From Clarkia xantiana subsp. parviflora (Eukaryota > Streptophyta > Magnoliopsida > Myrtales > Onagraceae), in assembly GCA_036873135.1 (NCBI GenBank), contig JAPTYO010000004.1:34505105-34569104 (forward strand): a stretch of 64,000 bases of DNA, read 5' to 3'. Position 1 is the stretch's first letter. Each line of letters opens with the position of its first letter. This document shows positions 47,700 to 58,045 of the stretch, piece after piece. The position numbers were made by a program, and so were the translations under genes. The notes beneath the pieces are model-generated. The model made no database searches. It was not told the origin of the DNA and worked only from the letters and a program-made list of their open reading frames with translations.

Positions 47700-47900
47700 G
47701 AAATTGCAATCATGGCAAAAGGAGAGAAAATAAAAAAAAAAAAAACCGAGGGGCACGGTCGAAAATCTCTCAATCGGCCGTGGCAAAAGGAGAGAAAAAA
47801 GAGAAATTCTCAAAAAAAAAAAAAAAGAAGAAGAAAAAGAAAAAGAAAAAAGAAAAAAGAAAAAAGAAGAAAAAGAAAAAAGAAAAATGGAAAAGAAAAG
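47700..47900 (+). repeat. Purine-rich (AAG/AAAAAG)n tract
   Basis: Low-complexity A/G sequence; Lys-rich open frames over it are artefacts. Confidence 0.9.
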
Positions 47901-48124
47901 ATCCCGCTAGATTGTCGCACCATGCACAATTTAGGCAAAAATTAGGGACAAAATTCATGCGGAACACAGCGCCTTCCAAAGTCAACTTCACGGCAAACGG
48001 GACAGTTACAGTCTGCTCTCGCGAGTCACCATTCAAGGACAAGTATGACTGTTACAGTCTGTTCCTACAAGTCACAACCGACAATCGGAGTCACCCCCGA
48101 CGAACGAAGCCTTAGTGTTCAGCC

Positions 48125-48375
48125 TTCGCAAGTCACGCCACTAGAGGCACTTCTCCAACGGACGCCACTAGAGGCTCATCTCCGACACTCGCCACTAGAG
48201 GCACTTCTCCAACGGACGCCACTAGAGGCTCATCTTCGACACTCGCCACTAGAGGCACTTCTCCAACGGACGCCGCTAGAGGCTCATCTCCGACATTCGC
48301 CACTAGAGGCACTTCTCCAACGGACGCCACTAGAGGCTCATCTCCGACACTCGCCACTAGAGGCATCACCAAAAG
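48125..48375 (+). repeat. 54-bp tandem array (GCCACTAGAGGC...)
   Basis: A 27-bp half GCCACTAGAGGCACTTCTCC.. alternates with a related 27-bp half GCCACTAGAGGCTCATCTCC.., giving a 54-bp unit repeated four to five times with very few differences. 54 is a multiple of three, so the array stays open in several frames without being a gene. Confidence 0.92.
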
Positions 48376-48670
48376 GTCTCCGGTACGGTCTGACGTAGAG
48401 GTCTTCCGCCACCAGAGATATCACCAGAGGTTTTCCGGTACGGTCTGACGTAGAGGTCTTCCGTTACCACTCGCCACTAGAGGCATCACCAAAGGTTCTC
48501 CGGTACGGTATGACGTAGAGGTCTTCCGCCACCAGAGATATCACCAGATGTTTTCCGGTGCGGTCTGACGTAGAGGTTTTTCCGTTACCACTCGCCACTA
48601 GAGGCGTCACCAGAGGTTGTTGGTACTGTCTGACGTAGAGGTCTTCTGTTACCAATAATCACCAAAGGTT
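48376..48670 (+). repeat. Second tandem array (CGGTACGGTCTGACGTAGAGG)
   Basis: About four units of 60-75 bp with TCTGACGTAGAGGTCTTCCG and ATCACCA.AGGTTTTCCGG. The start grades out of the 54-bp array. Confidence 0.85.
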
Positions 48671-48679
48671 TTACTTTAT

Positions 48680-48905
48680 TGCACGCCACTGGAGGCTTTA
48701 CTTTTCCGCTGACCAAGGCTTTACTTTCTGCACTACCAATGGAGGCACCGCCAACAGGGGCACCGCCGACAGAGGTTCTACTTTCTGCGCTACCAATGGA
48801 GGCACCGCCAACAGGGGCACCGCCGACGGAGGTTCTACTTTCTACATCGCCAACAAGGGCACGCTAATGGAGGCACAGCCAACAGGGGCACCGCCGGCAG
48901 AGGCA
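48680..48905 (+). repeat. Third tandem array (GGAGGCACCGCCAACAGGGG)
   Basis: Units with GGAGGCACCGCCAACAGGGG, CACCGCCGACRGAGG and TTCTACTTTCTGC, about 57-60 bp, three to four times. Confidence 0.85.
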
Positions 48906-49050
48906 AAACTTTTTTTGCATTTTCCGAATAAAGCCAGGAGTTCCCTTGAAGACTCGAAGACTCAAAAGAAAGACAGACTTCTCATCCAAAATTCGGTGTT
49001 TCCTTGTCTTTGGACGAATCCCCTCGAACATGTTCTACGGGAATCCGCCC

Positions 49051-49064
49051 AAAGAGGGGCAAAC
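49051..49064 (+). other. Polypurine tract of the LARD-like element
   Basis: AAAGAGGGGCAAAC immediately before the 3' LTR. Confidence 0.6.
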
Positions 49065-49434
49065 TGTAAACACCTAATTTTGGACCACGCGCGACGCGCG
49101 TGACGTGTGGCGCACCTAAATGAGGAAATGTCTAAATATGGCAAGTCGAGAAGCTTCCAAGAATGCTCTAGTGCAAAACTAGGATAGTTTATATATTTAT
49201 TGCAGTGTATATTTTCTGAATATTTGTATTAAGTATTTAGAATATTTAGAGTATATTAGGAGAATAAATCAGTATTATTTACTGCTTAGATTAGACTAGA
49301 CCTAAACACTATATATAGATAGGTCATATTACATTGTAAGGGGGGAGAAAAAAACAATCAAGAAGAAGAACGCATATTATTCTCTATCAGCTCATTTGAA
49401 TACGTTCTTGTTAAATCAATCTCTCTAATTAAGC

Positions 49435-49474
<40 letters not shown>

Positions 49475-50692
49475 CATCGTCTTCTTCATTCTTTGCCATA
49501 GTTTCATTCGCACCAGCACCGGACTCCATAGCCACCGCTCACCATCAACTGGAGTCTCACCTTTAACATCGCCCCAGTCGAACTCATCAGCAATCCAGCC
49601 ATCTTGGACCCCTCTACTTCACATCGGCTCTGATCTTCATCCCCGACTTTTATTACCAGCCACGCCTGACGTCGGAGCAACTTACATCCGGCTACCTTCC
49701 GGGCCTTTGCCTAAAACCACTATTCGCCGCCGGTGACTGCCACCCCGATTCTGGTGCCCTCTGCCGACATCCGACCTCCCTGCTCGCCTATCCCGAACAC
49801 CTATCCCTCCATCACGATTCGGCCCTTCACCGCCCAAGTCTGATCTTGCCTTTGACTCACCGGCTGCTGCTTGTTCCATCATCCATCCCGAGCTCATCTC
49901 CACATAACAGACCCTCTTCTGGTTCTTCCATTCAACATCAGTGCTCGCGCCTCCCAACAGCTCCGACGGAAGACCACTTACCACCGTCAGTCGCCGTCGT
50001 CCTCCAATCACCTACCATCGTCGGAGAACGCCCACCCGGGAACTGATTATGATCGATCCATTAATCGCTTCTACAGCTCGATTGTTGAACTTGATATCGA
50101 CTTCTTGTCCTCCATCACTCGTCGTGTTACCTGGCCAAGACCACGGTCATAGTCACCCCAAATCAGGTATTGCTGCTGTTTCTATTTTGTCGTAATTACT
50201 GCAATTGAAAGAGACATTAATTAGGTTTTTATAGGTGTCAATATGTTCCATTATTTTTAGACTGCATATTAACTAGGTTACGTTTGATTTAATTATGGTT
50301 TAATCTTAATTTTTTTTTTTCATATTAAGTATTTATAGATGTATGTTTACGTAACATTTTTACATTTGATAATCTTAGTGATGGGTTCTAATAGTTAATT
50401 CACCGTTGTTAAACTTGTGTGTGTATATATATATATAAAATATGAAATTGGCAAATTAAGTGAATAGAGTACCGAAAGGGCGTGATTAATTTTGTGAGTT
50501 TTAATTCGTAATAGAACCCCCGAACTCGAATTTCTTATCGTAGACCGATTTTATACCTAGGTGTTTAATTCGTTAGTCGCTTAGGTAAATTTAGGATTCT
50601 AGTTAGCCTAACAATTAACTAGTGGCGACTCTTTTCAAAATCCACGTTTTTCAAAACGTAATCGCCTTAGGTCGGATTTTTAGGGTCTGACA
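49065..50692 (+). repeat. 3' LTR of the LARD-like element
   Basis: 1628 bp. Same sequence as the 5' LTR in all parts compared; the TTA microsatellite is two units shorter. Followed by GGGGT at 50693-50697. Confidence 0.9.
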
Positions 50693-50697
50693 GGGGT

Positions 50698-51290
50698 GCC
50701 TTGGTACACTGGCTTCCAGTCATGTATACCATCGAAGGATCCTTATCTGCTACACCTTCTACATGTGGTCTTATTTGTTTAATCATTGGTTTTGGTGGGA
50801 ATTTGAGATGATGGACATGCCTCCTTGAACTATCCTATCCGGTAACTTATCTATGTTTCACACTCTCCTGGCTTCCACCATGACGCACGCTTGTCGAGCT
50901 AGCATTCTATTCAGTGATGTGATCAAGTTGGTTCTTATGGAATCACAAGCTATCTATCTTAGTTTTGCTACTTCTAAAGCGTCTTTACATTCTCTGGTTA
51001 TTTCATGGACATTATCGTCTTTAGTCTGTAAGCGTCTTTTATTTCCAGTTGTACTGTAATTCCTGTTTATGGTTTGGGCTTTTAGGCATCTTGTTTATCA
51101 TGTATCGGGAATTTGGTTTTATCCACCTATCCCGACTGACTTAGATGACGGTGTAAATCTTTGTACTTACATTCGGGCAACTTGTTTTAGCGCTTCTTTG
51201 ATATGGGTTGTATGTCCTTTGTTTTGATTAATAATATAGCTTACTTTACAAAAATAATAATAATAATAATAAAAAAAAAAAAATAAGAGC
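50698..51290 (+). mobile_element. Right half of the interrupted older element, LINE-like tail
   Basis: Continues the sequence cut at 37618. It ends GATTAATAATATAGCTTACT followed by (AAT)n and an A run at 51250-51282, the usual look of a plant LINE 3' end. The coding content is not recognisable. Either a LINE fragment or a retro-copied sequence adjoins the old LTR element. Confidence 0.4.
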
Positions 51291-51507
51291 TTAGGTTAAT
51301 TTCCCAATAATTTTTGCTATTTGCGTCGCCATCTGTTCCCGCCCGGTCGGCCGTTCTCCGCTTCTTAATTTTCTTAAGCCCCAGTTTTCTCCAACCTGCA
51401 ATTTTTGGAGAAAGAAGAAGAGACAGCATAAAGTTTTATATACACTACTGCATCGGCCATCACCGTGGTTGCTGAGAAAGAACACTGAAGTTGAGCATTT
51501 TTTGTAG
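51291..51507 (+). promoter_or_regulatory. C1D upstream region
   Basis: Only about 220 bp separate the LINE-like poly(A) tract from the C1D start codon. The segment holds a GC-rich patch (51330-51362) and CAGTTTTCTCC, with no definite TATA box. Confidence 0.4.
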
Positions 51508-54500
51508 ATGGAGATTGATTCAAACGAGAGTAGCGTGCCGGAATCGGTGATGGATTCAGTGAACTCAACTCTGACAGACTTGAGGCAACTCCGTTCCGAC
51601 TTTATCAAGTTTTTGTCTCTCTCCGACCCTGATGTCCTCGCCCAAATGCAGCCTCTTCAACGTGCTCAGACCCTTCTTCTCATCGCCAAAACGGCCACCA
51701 CTCTCCTAGCTCGTAATCTACGCCCTACCTCTTTATCTCTATCAGTTGAACCTGCAATTGTGTATTTCCTTTCGTTTCTACTTCTGCATGTCAGCTCTGT
51801 TTACTGATTAGTTGTATCTGATTGTGTACGTCAGTGAGATTGAGGTGCACGGGTGTTTATCCGAACGATCATCCCGTGAAATCGGAGCTGGTAAGTTTCG
51901 TTACATGACGTAAGTGCTTCTTATGTCTCTAGAGATTTCAGTTTGTAGATAGAGATTAAAAATTCTTAGAATTAGTAGTAAGGTTAAGGTAGGCAGTGGA
52001 TGTATTTGAAAAACATTGAAGAGTAGTACAATTTGGACCAATGTATGGTACATGCATATGAAGATTTGCTTTATCATATATGAAGCGGATATACCACAAT
52101 AATAATCCAATCCAATGAGGGTTTATCAATTCCTGTAGGGTTTCCTTTGTTAGATTGGGATTTGTATCATTCTAGCACAAACAAGCACTGTTATTAGCAT
52201 CTGTTGCTTTCTCCATTTTTCGTCACTGGTCTCCTGTTGCTTGCTGAATTTCTTTCTTTCCTGTATGTTTCATCTGTAGGAGAGAATTGAGTTATATGAG
52301 AGCAAGCTGGAGAAGTTTATGGATTTGAGTAAAGGTACTGTCTTTAATTTCTTGATGTTTACTTGATTACTTCTTCGTAAACCTTTCAGGAATTAGAAGT
52401 TGGTTCAGTACTCTTTAAGACATTAAGATACTCCAAATTCCGAAAAGCCTAATTGGACTGTTAGATGAATTGCCTTTTGATGAGTGGGCACAAACTTATT
52501 GATAATTGACACCCTATACCCTAAACCTTAACCTAAACCAAACCCTTTGTACCACCTTTCCCCTAGTTGGCACCCTGCTGACAACCGATGACTTCGACAG
52601 TGATGACTATCTTCGGTACGTTATAAAGAGCAGAGATGCATTTATGGTAATTCATATTACTGTTATGTCCATATAAATTGTAGTTGCTCACTCTGTTAAC
52701 TTTAACGTATCTTGCATTGTAAAAATTATTATCCTGACACTTTTTAGCCTGGCTGCATGGCTGATTAGGGGATTGAATCAAGGTGGTGATGGATCAGGAT
52801 ACCCAAGCTCATTAAAGGGTGCATGGACCCTTTCGACCTCGTTAAAGCTTGACTCCTTTGACTTCGTGAGAGAGAGAATACAACCTCGTAATTTTGGTTA
52901 ACTTCTGACTTGACCCATCATTCCTTAAACTGTCCTTTAAATTGATCCCTTTCAGTACATTAGGATATCTTTAGTTTACGGAATCTGTATATAGCTATAA
53001 CGCTCCTTACTAATATCATTTTCCTTAATCGATAATTATTTTATTCAAATTCCTAATATTCCTGACCCTAATACAGAGAATAATTCCTTAATAAATCATC
53101 TTTAATAGGCATCCCTAACAGTGGCAATGGTTTAGTCTCTGGAACGTGTAGCACGATCCAGTCTCAGTTGGCAAGTTGAGCTTGCTATCACTGATATTGG
53201 AACCGATGGACAATTACGGTAATCACAAAGAATATTGTAAAGAGAGATTATTGATAAGTGAAAACGAATCATAACCTGTTGTGTTTCTCCTGTTTATTCT
53301 TATTTTATAATGACAATCAGTTCTGGCCAAAATTGACTGTCATTGAGTAGTAACTTAGTTCTGATAGCTAATGTACTTCCAGAGGCAGTCTGTACAACAT
53401 CTTTACAATCTTAATGATGGCATTTCTTTGTTTGTAATAAAAAAAAGTCTAATGAATCATAATAGAGGAGTATAGCACTTTTGTAGGTTGCAATTAAAAC
53501 AAAGACATGCAGACCTAACAATAAAAGATCCCTAAAGGAACTAAATGTTTTCTAAATTAAATGGAGAAAAAAGAAAGAGAAGAGGAACATGAGGCAGCCT
53601 GCATTCCTTGACATAAATGGATATTTACTATCAGGTTGGAGTTATATTACACTCTATTTGTATACTTCTGGCCTGCTATTAAAAGAACAAAAAAAAAGTA
53701 TTTTTTGTAGTCATTTATAATGAGAGACTTGCTGGGCAACCGATGGAAACTCATAAGAGCGTTCTTTCATATTGAACTATTGGATGAACTCTTTCTCTTG
53801 AGATTTAGCCCTAGATGTGTCCTAATCCTAGTTTGATTGTTTAGCTTTTATTTTCCTCTTCTTTTTGTTTCCCTGAATCCAGCTATTGTAATCTCGGGTT
53901 GTTTACTTAATGAAGTGTCTCCTTTTAGGAAAAAGAAAAAAGAATATAATGCTTCTCAACTCAGGAAGACAAGTTGATAAAAAACTCTGTTATAGTTGTA
54001 AAATTGGTTCAGTGGGAAGTAGAAATGGGAGTTATATGCAGTGATGGACATAATACAGATCTTAGCATGCTTGTGAACCTTCTGTATAGTTTAGTTTCCC
54101 TCTTTTGTATATTGGTTTGATACCTCTAGGCCAAGACCCTGCATGTGTGCATATCCTGACCTTTAACAACAGTGAATAAGAAAAAGCTTCTCAGTTCTTT
54201 CAGTATTTTTCTAGTTTCTTGTTAATAATGGAGTTCCTTTTGTAAACTCTCACTAATATAATATTCACGTTTATCAGCACCACTTCGACCCTCAACCAGG
54301 TTGAATTATCAGGCAGCAACCCGCTTCATTGAACATTCTTTGCCCGATCTCACCCCAGGTATCTATCTATCTATCTCCTTTTATTCAAGTATATATATAT
54401 ATATTACTGTTGCTACTGTTATTGGATGAAGTAACTTGTTTTCAGATCAAAGGCAAGGCATGAGGGAGATAAGCAAAGGAAAGGAGGCAAAGATGAATTA

Positions 54501-54660
54501 CTACAGTGAAAGCGGTAGTGCAACAAGGAAGAGAAAATATCCATCATCTGAAATATCATCTGTTGCTAAGGAGTTCCTCGAGAAGGCGTCCCGTGAGCTT
54601 CTGGGTAACAATGAAGGTGGTTTCAAAGGGCCTTTGGTGGAGATATCTGATGATGATTAA
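51508..54660 (+). CDS. C1D: Nuclear nucleic-acid-binding protein C1D (Sas10/Utp3/C1D family, Rrp47-like)
   Basis: C1D is the plant and animal relative of yeast Rrp47/Lrp1, a nuclear cofactor that helps exosome-linked Rrp6 process rRNA and other RNAs. Coding exons: 51508-51712, 51835-51890, 52280-52334, 54278-54358, 54446-54660; GT-AG introns, consistent phases, 203 aa. Conserved blocks: PLQRAQTLLLIAKTATTLLA, then across the first splice LRLRCTGVYPNDHPVKSEL, ERIELYESKLEKFMDLSKA, and LNYQAATRFIEHSLPDLTP. The C-terminus is basic then acidic (KRKYPSSEIS..., KEFLEKASRELLG, final SDDD). The first junction was fixed by the LRLRC motif. Intron 3 is long (1.94 kb) and AT-rich with no gene inside. No disruption is visible, so the gene looks intact despite transposons directly upstream. 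Confidence 0.94.
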
Positions 54661-55486
54661 TTGACTTGCCTTGTTGTTCAATCGGTAAACTATTTTACTT
54701 CTTCATTGCTTTTGCTTTCCAGAACTTTGCTTTCTCTGTTTATTTACTATGTAGTAAATAGTGAATGTGATACATACATTGTAATGTTGTTTTTGGTGTA
54801 ATAGTTATAAGATCTTGGTCAATAGTTTGTTTTTTCATGAGGTCTCTTCTAGGAAATTGCTAAAAGGTTGTGTTGCCAATTGCCAACCTTTACTTCTAAT
54901 TCTATGATTGCCCACCAGGAACCCATTTCGGGATATTTGAATTTTAGAATATTTTTTAGTTAAGACTATTTTAATAAAGAATTCAATCTGACTTCATATT
55001 TTCCTTAAACTAGACAACTCCAATAGTATACGTACACTATGACTTGGTTTGCATAAAAAGATATTGTTTTGTAAGTCTTAGTAACGTAATTTTACTGAAA
55101 AGTGGCTGTATGCTTTAAGACTTTAAGTTACACTTGCTTAAGGCAACTTTAGTCTTAACTAACCCAAGTTTGGTTGGACCAACTGGTAATTCGAGTTGCG
55201 TTCACAGGGGCGGAATCCCACTGTAGACGCCACATTGGGGAGGGTTTTGACCTTAACGCTCCCGGTCCGAAATTGCGGAAGCAATTGTATATAAAAAAAA
55301 AAAAATTATTCTTAACTAGATGTAAAAGCCTATAATGATGTGCAAATTATGAAAATTACTAACATGTGGTAAATTGAATAACAAATAATAAGAAACAAGA
55401 ATAGAGAATATGGAATAAGAGTATGATATTTAGTTGATGTGAAGAATATAAAAAGTTACTAACACATGTTTGGTAAATTAAATATA
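54661..55486 (+). other. C1D 3' UTR and spacer
   Basis: No gene recognised. A GC-richer patch at 55185-55290 (GGGGCGGAATCCC... CGGTCCGAAATTGCGGAAGC) may be a TE scrap. Confidence 0.4.
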
Positions 55487-56081
55487 GGGTTAAAGGTACT
55501 TTTCATACCACATGTTTGACCGAATGTGACTTTTAGTACCGGATGTTTAGTTTTGTATACTTTTGGTACCAAACGGTTGAAAAAATGTGGTTTTTGGTAC
55601 CACCGTTAGTTGGCCGTTAAATGACATGTGCAAGTCACGTGATCGACTCTAAACTTTTAATTTTGTTCAATTTAGTCCCTCAAATATATTCCTAACTTTT
55701 ATTTTGTTTAACCTAGTCATAACACTTCAAAACTGGACTCAAATAAACCAAACGAATTCAATTGACATAGCCTCATTTGGGTCAAATTTACCCAATTGGG
55801 GATAGGTCCCAATTGGGTTCGATTTTGAAGCTTTAGGACTAAATTAAACAAAATAAAAGTTATGAATATATTTGAGGGACTAAATTGAACAAAATTAAAA
55901 GTTTAGAGTCGATCACATGACTTGCACATGTCATTTAACGGCCTAAACTAACGGTCAACTAACGGATGTACCAAAAGCCACATTTTTTCAAACGTTTGGT
56001 ACCAAAAGTATACAAAACTAAAAATCCGGTACTAAAAGCCACATTCGGTCAAACATGTGGTATGAAAAATACATTTAACCC
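55487..56081. mobile_element. GGGTTAA-type foldback element, 595 bp, complete
   Basis: Almost the whole element is two inverted arms. The left arm begins GGGTTAAAGGTAC, then CATGTTTGACCGAATGTG, GGTACCAAACG, GACATGTGCAAGTCACGTG and TTAATTTTGTTCAATTTAGTC. The right arm repeats these in reverse and ends TTTAACCC. The centre is a short non-repeated segment. Flanking TAAATATA (left 55479-55486; right near 56085-56092) could be a target duplication but the area is AT-rich. No coding sequence. A half copy lies at 17857-18206. Confidence 0.85.
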
Positions 56082-56465
56082 TTATAAATATATAATAAGG
56101 AATAAGGATTATGAATTAAGAATATAATGTTTAGATGACACGATAAATATGGGAATAAAATTTTAAATCCAATGTTATATATAAAAAAATGAAATAAGCA
56201 CGAATTAATATATATATTTAGGACAACCCCGCGGAATTTTATTTAAACTATTTATTATACCTATCACAAAATATAAAAAAAATATAATAATTTATAAAAT
56301 TAACAAATTTATAAGCATACAAAATTCAAAAAATAGTTTAGGAAATGCAGGAGCTGCTTCATTCTCCTTTAATCACAATCGCTCGATATTAGGAAATCTC
56401 CCACTTCTATTTTCCTAATCAAACATTTAATTTGAACCACACGGCTTAGACTTGGCCATTAGGAC

Positions 56466-56979
56466 AACACCGGTGAGCGATTTTGAGTAGCTTATAACTT
56501 TTGGTATTCCAAAGCCATATCAATACTTTGAATTCAGAATCGTTACAACCGTTTGAATTCGGAAATGTTTCGTAACCGTTAATAACCAATTATTTTGGAT
56601 TCTCATTAAGAAACCAGTTACTATTTTATTCAAAATAAATCATTTGGTTTAAGGTACCCAGTTGCAACCGAAACTTGGATACCATGTTCGAAACCGAAAC
56701 ATGTACATGATTTTTGACAAATAAGAATCTCAAATCTTACAATCATAAAGCACAACCAACAATTAAAAAAAAATTAGGGTATGGTATGGTTACAAATTTT
56801 TTTTAATTCATATATATTAAACCCGTTCCGAGAATTTGGTTACCTAGATACTTATTCCGGAATCGAAAACACCGGTTCCTAAAATTTTACTTCATAACCA
56901 TTTACTTCTACCTGAAACCGTACCAAAAGCCCGGTTCCTGTCCAATTCCGAGTCCAACCGGGTATTTTGCTCACCCCTA
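56466..56979. mobile_element. hAT-like element (GGTGAGC ends)
   Basis: The left side has ACCGGTGAGCGATTTT and the right side, inverted, TTAGGGGTGAGCAAAATACCC. Between them run alternating AACCG / CGGTT words and AT-rich DNA. No transposase. The left end is approximate. Confidence 0.45.
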
Positions 56980-57147
56980 ACACCAGCCCCACTCACTAGA
57001 AGCAACAATAATTGCAGCATTACTATATCTCCATGCGCATTTGGCTACGATTCGTGCTTCCACGGCAGCGACGCGGTTCAACCACCTCCTCCAGTAGCAA
57101 CATCAGCAAGCAACTACAGACCGAGCGACAATGATCGTTCAACCACC

Positions 57148-58045
57148 TCATCCAGCACTAACACCAGCAGGCAGTGGCGGCAAACTGGGTAGTGTTCGCT
57201 GTTTGTAGTGGTATGGGAGAAAAGCTTTTGTAGTCTCTAAAGTGTCAGCCAACCATGATAACGGGCGTGCAATATTGAATACCTTTCTCCAATTGGATCT
57301 TTCGTTCTGAAGATTCGACGCGGGTTTTACTCTAGCATCTTGGGAAAGTAGGGCAACATACTCTAACAACACTTTTCTGGCTTCGGCTGCCCTCCCTTTG
57401 CTGAAACGTAGTCTGAGGGCAGACCAAAGTTGAAGAGCACTGTAGTTGAGTTTGAATTCCTCTGTAACCTCTTTATCCAAGGATGCCAATATCACCTTAC
57501 AGGCTCTCTGATCCTCAAGCCCAGTGTTATCAGAACAGGACCGGAGCGGCGGTCCGACCACGGTCGGACCGGAACCGGACCCCTACACGGTCCGGTTTGC
57601 TCTTTTCCAGAGGATGTAAGCGAACCCGGTTCTGAAGTCCGGTTTTCACCGAACCGGCCGGTTCACCGGTTCGGACTTTCCTTTCATTTAAAAAAAAAAA
57701 ACCAGGTCGGACCGGCGGTCTGGATTATTATATCATATATATTATATTATATTATATGGACCAGCAACCGAACCGGGTCGGACCGGCGGTCTGACCGGTG
57801 AACCGGGAACCGGCACCCTTGCTGGTTCGACGTCCGGTCCGGTTCTGATAACACTGCTCAAGCCCTCTAATCCCTTGACGGGGTTTGAGATTGCCACACT
57901 CATCCACCAATGTCCTTCCCATTTCAGCGTCAATACATTCATGTGTATTTTCAGCCATGATAATTTCCCTTACGTATTCACTCCATGCATCATAATCCAT
58001 ACCATCCAGATTGCGAGGTTCATAGAAGCGAACTGACTCAGCCAT
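57148..58045 (-). pseudogene. Copia gag-like ORF split by a hAT MITE
   Basis: Starts MAESVRFYEPRNLDGMDYDAW and runs to RQGIRGLE, where a 335-bp insertion begins. After the insertion it resumes DQRACKVILASLDKEV, then EEFKLNYSALQLWSALRLRF and NLQNERSNWRKVF. Aligned to the plus-strand copy (21109-21564) the reading is continuous once the insertion and one target duplication are set aside. The last part (after about 57250) no longer matches. Confidence 0.78.
57522..57856. mobile_element. hAT-type MITE, 335 bp, within copia gag
   Basis: Terminal inverted repeats CAGTGTTATCAGAAC..GACCGG at both ends and a perfect 8-bp duplication CTCAAGCC (57514-57521 and 57857-57864). CAGTG ends with 8-bp duplications are standard for hAT. 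The inside is GC-rich GGTCGGACCGG / CCGGTTC repeats around a short A run and TATATTATATTATA. Non-coding. Confidence 0.93.

Larger units (their letters stand above)
37624..50692 (+). mobile_element. LARD-like non-autonomous LTR retrotransposon, 13.07 kb, very young
   Basis: Complete element: 1634-bp and 1628-bp LTRs with TGTAAAC...TCTGACA ends, a GGGGT target duplication, a primer-site-like start of the interior (TTTGGCGACTCTGCTGGGG) and a purine tract before the 3' LTR (AAAGAGGGGCAAAC). The interior has no gag, protease, RT or integrase in any frame; instead it holds non-coding repeats and several tandem arrays. It must be mobilised by an autonomous relative, probably gypsy judging by ends and primer region. 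The 6-bp LTR length difference is explained by two TTA microsatellite units; every other part I compared is identical. A CACTA element of 4.5 kb sits inside, so the original length is about 8.5 kb. Confidence 0.88.

Noticed and set aside
47676..48115. Lys-rich or Phe-rich open frames
   Set aside because: Low-complexity A/G tract; no family signal.
48045..48398. Repeat protein-like frames (plus and minus) with LLQRTPLEAHL or LVASVGEVP units
   Set aside because: The 54-bp tandem array has a period divisible by three, so open frames on both strands are expected; it lies in a non-coding retroelement interior.
48125..48905. Regular repeats that might suggest a CRISPR array
   Set aside because: Units are directly tandem, with no unique spacers, and this is a plant nuclear retroelement.
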